Source of the DNA: Epiperipatus broadwayi | Taxonomy: Eukaryota; Onychophora; Udeonychophora; Euonychophora; Peripatidae | Direction: 5' to 3' | NCBI GenBank assembly: GCA_028023455.1 | Contig: JAQFVV010006199.1 | Span: 2,606,001 to 2,670,000, forward strand | DNA: 64,000 nucleotides | In this document: one piece after another, positions 31,837 through 43,778 of the stretch | Layout of the letters: each line of letters starts with the position of its first letter | How positions within the stretch are numbered: position 1 is the stretch's first letter | The notes under the pieces: model-generated | Database searches by the model: none | What the model was told of the DNA's origin: nothing | Seen by the model: only the letters and a program-made list of their open reading frames with translations | Translations under genes and position numbers: made by a program

Positions 31837-34738
31837 CATATTTAGCATAAATTTGCATATCGTTAACCATATTAGCAGTCAAGCTATGATTATGAAGGCT
31901 GGACCCTTCAAAAGCGCTAAGCTCATTCGTTCTTATTTATCTATTTGGTAACAATACACAGTTTTGTGGACAATTGCGCTACACACACAAGCGAACTACA
32001 ATATCTTCGATATATAAATTTGTTGATTCAAAATTAGTCTTTTTGATTATAATGGGAGAAAAACATTTATTATTATCAACTTATTCATTCACTGTAAAGA
32101 ATTTAAGATCAAAAATTTTAATATTTTTATTATAGTGCATAAAATATATATTCAAATTTCTAAGGAATAAAACTTGACACCCTACTATATTTAACTGATT
32201 CTTGAATTAGACATATTACTAAGGTTTACATTATATACCAAAAACAATAAAATTATTGTCCAGGCAGTATATTTTATTATTTATAAGAATAGTTGGATTG
32301 TTTCTACTATATGTCTTATAATATTATCAACTAAGAAAGTACTCACATTAAAAGAGAAAAACAGTTTCCACATTGAATGAATGGAATTACAAAGGGGAAA
32401 TAATATTAAATACTAGAAACTAAATTATTAAGTAATGAGTATATATAAAAAAGCAATTTCTATATTAAACAGAATGTTTTATTACATAGAGAATGTGAAG
32501 TATATATTTAATGGTAAAAGGAAAATATCATCAAAGATTAGAAATTAGTAGAATGATGGTTCATAAATTGTAAAGATTTCGCAAAGTGTCATTCGTTCAA
32601 ACTTAACAAATGTAATTTAAAGTGATCATGTAGCATCTCACACTCTTATTTCCACACACTTAAGATTTGCCCATACATAAACGTTTGGGTCGGAAAGAAT
32701 GGGTGGATTCATTCCATTCTTTCTAAAATACTATATCTCGTGTCTGGAAAAATTGAGTATTCATTTATATAATCTCTTTAAAGCGCATGTGCATTGGCTT
32801 AATCGCTAGTATTACTATTACATAAATAAACATAGCGCTATATAAAATAATATCTCATTATTTATTAAGTAATGTAATATTAAGTATGTAAAGAAAAATC
32901 CTCAAAAGTTATCATTGAATGTAATTAGAATACAAGCAAATACTACAACAATCCGTTTCAAATGTCTCTTTATGTATCCAATTTCTAATTCAATTGTAAT
33001 AACTCAAGTATTTTTAATCATACAATACATGTTAGTAAACTCAAAATCTTACAATAACAACATTAAGATTAAGCAACTATTAAATGACCTGCAATTTCTG
33101 AAGATATAATCAACTTTAATTTTTGTAAGTTGTTTATATAAAATAGAAAGAAAGCAACTTTTAATATTAAAAAAGTTGTAGTATTTACAAATATTTGTGG
33201 AATTTACAAATTTTAATAGATTTTAAAAAAGTTTCATATATTTCTCTATTACATTGTCATTATTTATGCTTAAATGTGTGCTTTTTTTTTCACTTTTAAT
33301 TGAGTTTTTTCAACATTTACTGCAATATTTAACATTTTTTGTTTTGAAGAAAAATTTTTACAAATGTTTTCATTAACCATTTGAATATTTTTCATTGCTA
33401 ATATACAATTGGCAAAATGTGTAAACTAAATTAAAATCGGTAATTAATAAAAAATATAGATGTGTGTGTTATAAACATTTATCACACTCGTTTATTTTAG
33501 ATAAGTTAGATTCCTTATATTAAACTTTCTACTTGTCAGATATAATGGAAATTAGTCTAGAATCCTGACAAATTTTTAAATAGAATATTTTTTTCTATTG
33601 GATTTATTAAGTTTTGCAGAAGAGACAATTTCTTTATTATCATCTATTTTAGGGAAGAAGCAAATAAATTAATAAATACTTGTTATTATTACCAGATTCC
33701 TGTATCCAATTTTTTTTTTTTTGACTTCATTTAGATAAGAAGTAGTATGTTTATTGTATTATTTAAGCTAATAATTTGAACACCCTAAGATGTTTTTTTC
33801 AAAATTGGTTATATATTTGAAACAAATTTATAATATTATATATTTTGGTAACCTCACTTATAAATCTACTGCATGTTCCTAAAATATTGCAAACTGTTTG
33901 ATGTTTAGCAAGCAAAAGAAGAGTTATTTTTCTTGTTCTAAATTATTCATCACAAAGAAATTGAAATTATTAGATGAAAGTGCAATCATTGTTGATTACA
34001 TAATAATAATAAAATGTCCCAAAGAATAGATTTTTTTATAAAAATAGAATTTCTATAAAAAATACAAACATATACATTAAAATTGTTATCTTTAATAAAA
34101 CTCTAAATTATTCACTTTGATGGACAGATTAGGAAAAATGGCCATTGTTGTCTAAACAGTTGAAATTATTATATTTAATCACACATAGTTCCATATCTCC
34201 AAAAGTAAATATAAAGATAATTTGTTAAGTTTTAGAAATCAAATTATTGCAGACCATAAAAAAATATTAGTCTGACTTTTCAAATGACAAAAAATGTCAA
34301 TTGTACAGATGTTTATAATTATCTTAGCTGTTATTATTATAAAATAATTGTGACTTGGTTTTTTTTTTTTTCAAAATGTTCTTTTTTATAATATTTATGA
34401 TATTAGTTAACTTCAGTGTCAGTTTGTTTCATTTATTTATCTAATTTCACATCTTTCCACATATATAAATCTAATAATGATAAATAATAAAGTTTATAAA
34501 GATAAATTATTAACTTTAGATATATATATATATTCTGTGAAAGTTATTTTGCTATTGTCTATTTTTTTATTAGATTAGTTTATCTTTGATTAGTTTAAAG
34601 CTGATGTTTATATTTTCAAATACATAATGATAAAAAAGATGTAGATAATGAAAATATGAGTTGGATAAATTAGATCTTAGAATACATTAGTTAATTAAGT
34701 TAATACCCTGTTTCACAATGTTTTATTATTGTTAAAAG

Positions 34739-34890
34739 GTTTAGACAGTGAGATTGATATTCAAAGAACTATCCAAACTGTTCGGTCTCAACGATCGGGT
34801 ATGGTCCAGACAGAAGCTCAGTATAAATTTGTTTATATGGCAGTTCAGCATTACATAGATACATTATCAAAGCGCATGCAAGCTGAGCAG
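34739..34890 (+). CDS. SHP2/Corkscrew, PTP-domain exon 5 (Q loop)
   Basis: Two bases complete a Gly codon and 50 codons follow. The segment '[19 protein letters not shown]' includes the Q-loop glutamine of PTPs (QTEAQ). It ends 'LSKRMQAEQ' immediately before GTAAGT, phase 0. The sequence is nearly identical to SHP2/Corkscrew across the whole exon and forms the last helices of the catalytic domain. The acceptor is 'ttgttaaaag', with a weak pyrimidine tract, but the frame and homology leave no doubt. Confidence 0.96.
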
Positions 34891-35109
34891 GTAAGTTTAA
34901 ATATTTATATCTAACTTAAATATTTATTCTATAATGCTTTGATAGTAGTGTAAATATGCTATTTTACTTAAATTCAAAACTAAAATTTAAAATGTTTATA
35001 TTTTAGTATTATAATTTTATATAATTTTGTTAATTTCTGTAACTAAATTTTTAAAATTGTACAATCTTATATTTTCATCTTTATGCATGACTTATAATTT
35101 GTGCTTGCC

Positions 35110-36420
35110 CATATGTACATAGATCAGTGATGATTAATTCACTATATGAAGCAGATGAGCACAACAGCACCATGCATTGTTCTGAATCTATTGATATTTC
35201 ATTTGATCTGGGAAAATCAAATTCAGCTGACATTATTGTCAAGCCTGAAAAAATAAATTTGTTTGGAATTTAAGTTATAATTCTTTGATTGTTGATTTGA
35301 ATTGAGTTTTATATAATGAAACTAACTCTAAAGTTATTGGCAAATTTGACATGCTTAACAGCACATTTTCTGTGAAGCAACTTTTTTTCTATTATTTGGC
35401 AAAGGATCATGAAATAATTAGGAAACTACTTCAAAGAAGTAAACTTAAGGGATCAATGATATTTTTCATGATAATATTTACTTGAGAATTTAGAAGTTTA
35501 GTGTGGAATATTTTCTCCAAACAGAAAGGGAAAATTCACCAGGAGAATATGCTAGTGCTAAAAAAGTAGACCATAAAATATTTGCATCATAATCTTAAAT
35601 AGTACCAACTAGCTTTATTTTTAGAAATTTTGATCTAATCTTACCTAAAGGATGAAGTAAATTAGGCTATGATCCAAATAGCATTGGTATAATATTGTGT
35701 TATAGTCTATTATTACAAAAGGTTTTATCCAGGCTACGAGATGAATCCCTGATCTTTAGATGAAAAATTGAACATGTTATTGTCATTAGATTAGGGATAA
35801 GATCCCATCCTTTGAAAAAGATTTCCAATCTTTTCATATTCTTATTGTGAGACTTTTCTATTTCATGGGAAGGATTTTTTTTTGAGCAGTCAAATCAATA
35901 TCATCAAAATAAATTACTTTTCTGCATTCAATTTGGGATGATTACTGATGGATATATTAAATAAAATAAGGAAAGGAATGAACTCTTTAGAAGATTGGTG
36001 TAAAATGTTGCATCTAGTATGATTATCATTTAGTGTCACTTGAATTTTTGTATTGGAGAGCATTTGTCAAGTAAATTAATGATTTTTCATCATTTAAGAA
36101 TTTTAGAAACTTTTAGAACATTTTCTAAATAGAATCATAAGCTGTAACCAAATAGGGTTGTCCCAATTTTTTATTTATTTTGAAAGCTTTTTCAATATGA
36201 GTTTGTTAAATATAAAATTTGTTGTAGCAACTTCTTCCTAGCCTAAATCTAGTGTTCTATAGGTAGATGGGTTTTAATAATTGGCAAAAATTCTTGTAGG
36301 AAACACATAAGAATAATATTGGTGATAATTTTTTGAATCATTGTTGGATTTATTAGATTTTAAGACTGATATCATTTTGCTTTTATCCTAAATTTTTGCA
36401 ATTGTTTATGTACAAATAAT
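35110..36420 (-). pseudogene. Jockey-like non-LTR retrotransposon, RT fragment
   Basis: Translating the minus strand from about 36210 gives, across several frame changes, 'FLILFNIYISNHPK' (family GPLLFNIYINDLP), 'VIYFDDIDLTAQ' (the YADD box, here FDD, at about 35880-35915), and then a 'DLIPNLMTITCSIFHLKIRD' segment matching the 'W-x-L-x-x-N-x-x-K-T-x-x-x-x-F' RT region. It continues to 'SPGEFSLSVWRK' and 'LPNNRKKVASQKMCC', which correspond to the C-terminal 'AEYCAPVWxxSxHTK' and 'PPxxRRxxA' blocks of jockey-type ORF2. At least four frameshifts and many stops make it inactive. Confidence 0.7.
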
Positions 36421-36889
36421 ATTTCTTTATCTTTTTGACTTCTAAGCCGCCATTTTGAATTTAAAATAAAAATTATACCAAATTTAATTTATAATATATT
36501 TTCTGTTTGATTGCAATAAATATAAAAATATGTACATTGTTAGAAAGAGCAAATATGAAAGAATGTAATAAAGCTGATAAACATATTTTTATTTTTACAT
36601 TAGTTCACAAATTCTAAATTTTGAAAGTTAAATGTTAAAATGACCCTTTCATAAACAGCTTCAGCACATTAGTCACAAAATGCTGAAAAAAAAAAAAAGA
36701 TATATAATATGTCTTACCTGAGGTAATTTTTCTATGAAAAAATTACAAAAACAATGGAATTGGTAACTTCCATTTTTACTAGCTGACCCAGATCCTATCC
36801 TTCCATATCAGAGTATCTGCTAGAAATGTTTGGTTGTCCTTTCATGCAGGGTAGCTGTTAAAAATATATTTGATTTTTAGTGGGGAAAA

Positions 36890-37375
36890 AAATAGTTTAC
36901 AAGATATTATACAAAGAGAACTTTAGTAAATTGTAATGTATCATTATGTTATATATCAATTATTATATTATATTATTGAAAAATGGGGTGTGACCTAAAA
37001 TACGTATTCTTTTCAAGTAAAAAGTGTACTCAAATAAATATCAAACAGTAAGAACAGCTTATGAGATATTATGCAACGAGAACTTTAGTAAATTATAATG
37101 TATTATTATGAATATATATATTAATTATTATATTATTGAAAAATGGGGTGTGACCTAAAATATGTATTCTTTTCAAGTAAAAAGTGTACTCAAATAGATA
37201 TCAACAGTAAGAACAGCTTATGAGCTATTTTGCAAAGAGAACTTTAGTAAATTGCAATATAATATTATTATTATTATATATATATTAATTATTATATTAT
37301 TGAAAAATGGGGTGTGACCTAAAATAAGTATTCTTTTCAAGTAAAAAATGTACTCAAAAAAAAAAAAAAGGTCAA
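36890..37375 (+). repeat. Minisatellite, three units of about 162 bp
   Basis: The units share 'gagaactttagtaaatt', a variable (TA/TTA)n stretch, 'attgaaaaatggggtgtgac' and 'tattcttttcaagtaaaaa'. The 'aaatggggtg' landmark occurs at 36981, 37141 and 37305. The units are highly similar outside the AT microsatellite, so the array is fairly young. A poly-A run follows the last unit. Confidence 0.85.
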
Positions 37376-37810
37376 ACAAAAATTTCTCTAAGATAAAATG
37401 AATAAAAACTGTAACTAAATCAATAAACATCAAAGTAAACATTTATTATGAACCCTGATTACATATATGTGTGGGAGATGATATATGATAGTGGATAGGG
37501 AGGTTGCATGTTTTTATTGTCATTGAAATTGCCTAAAATTCTACAGCATATTTATTGCTTTTTTACACATATTTCTTTATATAAAAAATAAGTAATAAAA
37601 AATACTACTCACTGAATTCCTGGCCAGTATGATCTCAATGTTGATTCCAAGTTCAAACTCTGGTCGTGAAGAAGATCTAGATACAATTCCCATGCTTGTA
37701 TAGCAAATAAAATGACTTCACTAACGTTTTTTTTTTGGTCAATGCAGTTTCTAGATATGAATTATTACTAAAATTATCATGAAAATTAGCTTCTACAAAA
37801 AATAAGGCTT

Positions 37811-38170
37811 AGAATACATACGTGGCAATCAGAGCAAGCAATCGAAGCAACTTATGAGAGTCCATATATTTTTATGAATTTTAAACCTAAAAAAAAGAGA
37901 AGAAAAAAAAATTAAAAATTGCATTCCAAAAAAAAAAAAAAAATCATAAAAAAATTTAAATTTCATCATAGAAAAAAAAATACATGCATCTGTTGAACAA
38001 AGAGAAGATTCACGAATATATACATTGGCAATTAAATATTCTCAGCAAATGGCAAGAGAGTCCATTTCAACCCATAAAAACATTTTATGAATGGTAACTC
38101 TTAAAAAAAATAATTAAAAATTGCTTCTCAAAAAAAATAAATCATAAAAAAAATCAAATTTTCATCGTAT
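37811..38170 (+). repeat. Direct repeat, two units of about 198 bp
   Basis: The units share 'tggcaat', 'agagagtccat', 'tttttatgaat', 'aattaaaaattgcnt' and 'aaatcataaaaaaat...tttcatc' in order. The unit boundary is near 38010. A-rich runs vary between copies. Confidence 0.65.
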
Positions 38171-40607
38171 TAAAAAAAATTTATACCTAATTTTAAACGT
38201 TATAAAATGGCGGATTGAATGATGTGAGAATCGTAAGTGGCAGATGCACTGATTCTGCGCCAACTCAGTTTAAAATGTAAACTTCGGGTGAGGGGTACAG
38301 TGAAGGGTACTGGAAATCAAGGAGATATTTGCCAACAAAGCTTTGGCTTTAGATTTCTAATTTTTTAAATACTCTGGAAATATGTTATCTGCTTCTTGGG
38401 TTTTTCATGAGTTAAGACAATTCAGAGCATATTCAAATTCATCAACATTACTGGTTTTATCAGACTGATATTAAAAAAACATTTTGAAAGAGAAGTTTGT
38501 AATTTTGCTGTTATGATACTTTTTTTTCATTTGAGCTTAGAAGCCTAATATATAAAATTGCCAACTTGATTGGTTAGAGCTATTTTCATATTCACAAAGC
38601 ATTTATAACAGTGATAGAACTTACAACTAGATTTTATAAAGTTTTGCTTTAACGGTCTTTCTTTATTTTACTTTTTTTGGTATTATGTAATGATTTTATT
38701 AGCTTTTTAGTTATTATCAGATCTTTGTTAGACAAAAATTGACTGTAAAAAGTGCTACTGTCTTTATTTCAACTTCAAATGAATTGTTTTCAGTATTCAT
38801 GAAGTATGAATTATTTGGTAGCTGTTGTTAAAAGTTTGTAATAGCAATTGTACTAAGAAGGAATTGAAAAGTTTCTATTAATATTATGTTCAAGATATAC
38901 AGTATTTTGGCTCCAGTTAGCTTTCCTTAAATTTATCCCAGAACGGAATAATTTTCAACTGTAAGTATGTTTATTTTAAGGGTGATTACACTTAGCTTAT
39001 TTTAACTATGAGGGGAGTAATCCATTATCAGTAATTCACAGATAATAATGAACCTCTTTTTTTTTTTTAAAACAAAACATACTTTGGGAATTATTTCAGC
39101 TTGCTATCTGCATGATTGGAATGTTTTTTCTTGTTTTACATCATAAAGGAAGTTTGTGTTGTTTAAATCCATCCATTTTAAAAATCCACAACCTGTTTGA
39201 TCTTCCTTCCCAAAGATTACTATGAGAATTGAAATCTATAAATACAGAATCTGAAAAAGGCAGATAAGACCATTTTGTATTGGGGAGGTTTGTAAATATT
39301 ACAAACATAAAAATTATCTGTTTGAATTGTGATTGCAATATCATTTGAACTATTGTCAATAAAAATTGTTTGTTTTACAAGATGGTTTAATGCAAAACTA
39401 GCCATACTATTGAAACAATATTCTTCGTCTATCATCCTGTTTCACCTACTATGTTCCATAGTAGTATCTTTTTCCCCAGTTCAAACCCTTCTAGTCCACG
39501 TATGTAAGCTTACACTAATTTATTTTGAGCTATAAGAGCGTATATTTACGTGTATATGCATGTATTTTTATCTGCGCACACATCTAATAGTCATATTAAT
39601 GTTTGTATGCGTATAATGTATACACATTTATAATTTTAAAATTAAAATAAGTTGTAAACATTGTTGTATGTGTGGGAGCACACCTATGTATATATGCGAA
39701 GGGAACTATAATGTCATAGATTTAGTAAACATTACAGATTTTCTAAATTCTTTCTAAATTATTTTAAGTTATTTAATTTGCAGAATCGTTAGTATTTGCA
39801 TATAAATTTTAAATTCAGGGGTGTCTGTTTTATGCATATAACTGAATAATGACAGCTTAAATCTCTTTTAAAATGAGAAAATCAAGGTCATCGATTATTT
39901 CTCAGAAATACCTCTAATTAAATGGTAAACTGAGAGCCGAAGATTTTTAAAGATTTAAAATAAAGTTCAAAAAGGCGAAGAAAAAAATCATTAACCGGCA
40001 CTACTTGTCAATAGCCAAGCAGATCCTTTTATTCTTATTAAATTTATGCAGACCTTAAATCTTTTGGCTAACGATTTATCGATTATATAGTTCTGTTTTT
40101 CTTAAACCACAGAGATTTTGTTTTCTTCTATTTAAGATTACATAAAATCATAATCTTTTCTCTTGGCTCGTAGGGAGTTAACCATAAGAGCTGTATTTGT
40201 AATGATCTTATGAATGTTTGCAGGCATATGACATCCTTATTATGTCCCGATGTTTTACCGGATTTTAGGGAAAGATCACTCTGTGCTGTTCGTTGACTTC
40301 CATATAAGATCGTTTTTTTTTAAAATCTCTAATTAAAGGAAAGTGGAATTTGTTTTGATAAATTGCTGGCAGGAAGAAATTATAAATCCCTTTAATTCTT
40401 AGGTGAAAAAACGAAATTATCTGCCGAAATGTTTTCACTTGCACTCTCTGTCAAAGAATGTTGCAGAATTTAGGTCAAACTTTTATATTTTGTTTGACTA
40501 ATATTTTTTTTTTTGTATTTAATAAATTAGTAAAAATTATACTTGCTTTTGGCTGACATTTGTTTCTGTATCCATTCCCTCAATTGTCTGAACAATATTT
40601 AAGATCT

Positions 40608-41036
40608 CTTTCTCTCCCTGGGTCTAGCTGGCAGCATTTATATTCATCATCATCAACTCTTTGATCACTGTAAATCAAATTTTCTATGTTGACAGTGGCC
40701 TAGTGGTGCACTTGGTGTTACAAGGTGGGGAGTGTGGTATAATATATATTTGTAAATCATGTGAGAGAAACCATTAATTATGTAAATGAAAGAAAGCTGA
40801 TCAATTTTCGTGGGCTGTGAAACTATAAATTTGTCCATCTGCATTTCATTCTACACTATTTTATCCAATTTTTCTGACAATAAAATGCAGATGAGTTCAT
40901 TGCCCATGAAAGTTGACCAGCTTTCTTTCATTTACATATTTTAGTGCTGTATTTATTAATTCTCTCCCTGAGTGTAGCTGGCAGCATTTATATACATCAT
41001 CATCAACTCTTTGATCACCATAAATCAAATTTTCTA
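40608..41036 (+). repeat. SINE-like repeat with tRNA-type A box between two 78-bp direct repeats
   Basis: A segment with 'agctggcagcatttatat' and 'catcatcatcaactctttga' occurs at about 40610-40690 and again at about 40961-41036 (351 bp apart). Right after the first copy is 'agtggcctagtggtgcactt' (40694-40713), an excellent match to the RNA polymerase III A box TGGCNNAGTGG; no clear B box follows. The rest is a 156-bp hairpin (40781-40936). The second direct repeat runs straight into the CR1 3' end on the minus strand. Likely a tRNA-derived SINE or a composite of one. Confidence 0.55.
40781..40936. repeat. Inverted repeat (hairpin) inside the SINE-like segment
   Basis: The left arm 'gtaaatgaaagaaagctgat...ttttcgtgggc' and the right arm 'gcccatgaaagttgaccagc...tttcatttac' pair over about 34 bp with few mismatches. 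Inside, 'tgcatttcattcta' and 'aatgcagatgagttca' also pair partly, extending the fold. Confidence 0.75.
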
Positions 41037-41812
41037 TGTGATGTGATGTACCGTGACTTCTCCTTAAACGGAGTCAGGAATCTCTCGGCAACTATGCCCA
41101 AAGAAACCTGTTAGCCACTTTACCTTCCATTCCCCACCCTAAACTTTCCTATAATCTGCTCCATCCCATTTCCACAATATAATCTTTGTCAACTCTATAG
41201 CCTTTATATCTAAATCCCCCTTATCTTTTCCCAAACCCAGCATAAAAAACAATAACCCACTTTCTGTATAATCACTTTGTTCATATTTATTCTCCCATAA
41301 CTTTTTTATTTGTACCCTTTTTGCTTTCAAACATTTACATTAAATCAACAGATGCCTAATATTTTCTATATCTTCCTTACACAATTTGCAAACTAAATCA
41401 CCCATATTTTTCCATTTACATGTATATTCTCTTGTTGCTAAAGATCCCATTCAAGCCTTAAACAATAAGCTACTTTCCTTACTATTATCATAAATTAACT
41501 CGCACCCAATGTTCCATTTACTTCTATATATATTTAAACTCTTTTTACTCTCCATATTAGTTCTCCATCTCTCCAACTCCCTATTTTTTATTAATGCATT
41601 TATTTTTTTATCCCATTCCTTACCACTATAACACTCAACAATCCTCCTAACACAATCATCCCACCTTTTATACAAGTATACTGATATAAATTCTTTATCC
41701 AAATCCTTTGCATACCGCATTACCTTTCTCACCCATCTTGTTGCTTGCCCTTTACTCATAACCCAATTAAATACTATTTTGGCTATTCGTTTATCATCCA
41801 TAAACTGCCACA
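41037..41812 (-). mobile_element. 5'-truncated CR1-like copy (3' end only)
   Basis: This is the same 3' segment as the tandem copies at 11.5-14.1 kb, on the minus strand and starting at the ATGTGATGTGATG terminus. Two open frames (41822-41451 and 41330-41139) carry 'FMDDKRIAKIVFNWVM', 'NRELERWRTNMESKKSLNI' and, between them, the knuckle 'CKLCKEDIENIRHLL'. It is the least decayed copy in the window, so the family was active more recently than the long copy suggests. 5' truncation is the usual outcome of target-primed reverse transcription. Confidence 0.85.
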
Positions 41813-41825
41813 CAGAAAACAAGTC

Positions 41826-42830
41826 TAGGAAAAAATTCAGGGATTGATCAATGAGGGCGTATTGATGTTGGTAGAAATGTCAGATTGGGCTATGCCTATA
41901 GTCATAATAAGAAAACTCAATGGCCAAATCTGAATATATGGGGATTATAAGGTAATAAATAAATATTTAAATAAAGGGACATATCCCAGAATATAAGTGG
42001 TATTGGTCAGTCTGCAAAACGCATCACATTTCATGAAACTGGTCCTAAATTTCTTTTTTTAATCAAAAGTATCAGTGACCAACAAGTCAGCAGAAATATT
42101 AACCTTAACAACCCCTGTGGGATTATTTAAGTGCAATCAGCTACCAATCTGTATTTCAACAGTGCTGAATATATTTGAAGCAAAAGTTAATGTTTTATTA
42201 CAGATATTAAATGGCATAAAATCTTACTTTGACAGCATACTTATAACTGAATACTCAGAAGTTCTTCATCAAATATTGTTTAAGGTTTGCGAAAAATTGC
42301 AGAGATTCAGAGTCAAGTTAGATGATTAGAAAAGCATATTCTAGGGCATATAATCTTGAACAAGGGTAAGCGACCGTTGCCCAAAAAAGTAAGAATCATG
42401 GAAATACTGTTAAACCCAGAAACATGTTTTTCTGGGTTTGATTAACTATTTCAAACTTTTTTTTCAGAATAAGACTAAAGTTGCAAAATCTCTGTATGAA
42501 TTATTAAAGAAAAAAAATGGCAATGGTTAAAAAACCATGAGGGAAACTTTTATATGAATTAAAGCCCTGTTGTTGGAGATATTACTGGTTCTTTTGAAAA
42601 TAATCAGGAAGTGTGCTTTATAACAGACGCTTCAGAATGTAGTTTGGGGTCAGTTTTATGTCATCCATGTTATAATGGCAAATGACCCTTAGTCTATGCA
42701 TCAAGGATCCTTTCTCAAGCTGAGAGAAATTATAGCCAAATTGACAAAAAAGCCTTGACTATCATGTTCGGCTTAAAGAAATTTCACCAATATATTCAGT
42801 ATGCCTTTTTACGGATTTATTTATGTATTT
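41826..42830 (+). pseudogene. Ty3/gypsy retrotransposon pol fragment (RT to RNase H)
   Basis: Frames on the + strand give the gypsy RT/RNase H order: 'LINEGVLMLVEMSDWAMPIV', 'IYGDYKVIN', 'TTPVGLFKCNQLPICIST' (open frame 42075-42329), a decayed catalytic YLDD box ('FDSILITEYSE'), 'GLINYF', 'KVAKSLYELLKK', then the RNase H start with T-D-A-S-E-C-S-L-G, 'YASRILSQAERNYSQIDK' and 'LKKFHQYIQY'. Both catalytic Asp of the YLDD motif are gone, and there are many stops. No gag, protease or integrase was found, and no LTR abuts it, so it is an isolated internal remnant. Confidence 0.8.
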
Positions 42831-43778
42831 TTGAAATTAATAAAAAATATTTAGTGATTTATTTGGATACTAGCATTAATAGATCAGAAACATAGACAGG
42901 TGGCGTGAGGTGAAGGGACTTAATAGCTGTTGAAAACATAGGCATGAAGAAGAAAAATTAATAACTTGGATAGATAATTTAAGAATTATCAAAATATTCA
43001 GCCAAAAAAATGTGTGAAATGAAGAAATTTTTAAAGAAGTTTTTTTAAAATAGATAGAGCTGGTATTAAAAAAAAAAGATGTTTTGAAAAATATAATAGA
43101 AAAGGCTGTAATGGTATAATGTGCTATACTCAGTTATTTTATCTAGATATAGTGCACTAATTAACAGCAAATATAAATTTATAACTTGTTCTGCATAACA
43201 AAAATTCACGAAAATATATTTAATGATTCATTGCACATTTAAATTTAACAATAATAGTTATACATATGTAAGTTTGTAGTTACAGTACATGCCCTCATGC
43301 TTATTAAATAATAATAATAATGAATCTTTGTGGGCTGTTTGATTTTCTAAATTCACTTTTAAACCTTTCAATGGTAAAATTAATTGGGATTTAACATTCT
43401 TTGTATAATTGCTTATTTTCTGATTGGTCACCAACTATCAATCACCTTATTACTGCATTTTTTAATGATGACAGTCCAATTCATATTCTGAGATTAAAAA
43501 TGGTCCTTTTGTCATCTCTCAATTTTTTATTTTTCAGTTCCATAAAGCATTACTTCTTTTGTTTATGTTTAACTAGATTTATGAGCTTAACTTTTTTTTT
43601 TTGCCTAATTAATCCAAAAAAATTTCCTTAACTAACATCTAATCTGTTTTGAATTTCATATATAGATTAATTATAGTACTTATTTTTACATAACAAATGC
43701 AATTTATTTACAAATAAATTAAATTTTTATAATTTACAAAATAATTATATATATGTCAAGCATATATATTGTAACGAG

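Larger units (their letters stand above)
25328..34738 (+). other. Intron, 9.4 kb
   Basis: The intron is phase 1 and very AT-rich. It contains a diverged direct repeat (27450-28860) interrupted by a large foldback element (28030-28679), and a Penelope-like fragment (31254-31836). Outside those I recognise nothing. Confidence 0.85.

Noticed and set aside
32690-32725. Small hairpin GAAAGAATGG/CCATTCTTTC.
   Set aside because: A 10-bp stem in AT-rich DNA with no repeat context; no function can be argued.
37218-37442. 74-codon minus-strand open frame.
   Set aside because: It is the translation of the third minisatellite unit and its poly-A tail.
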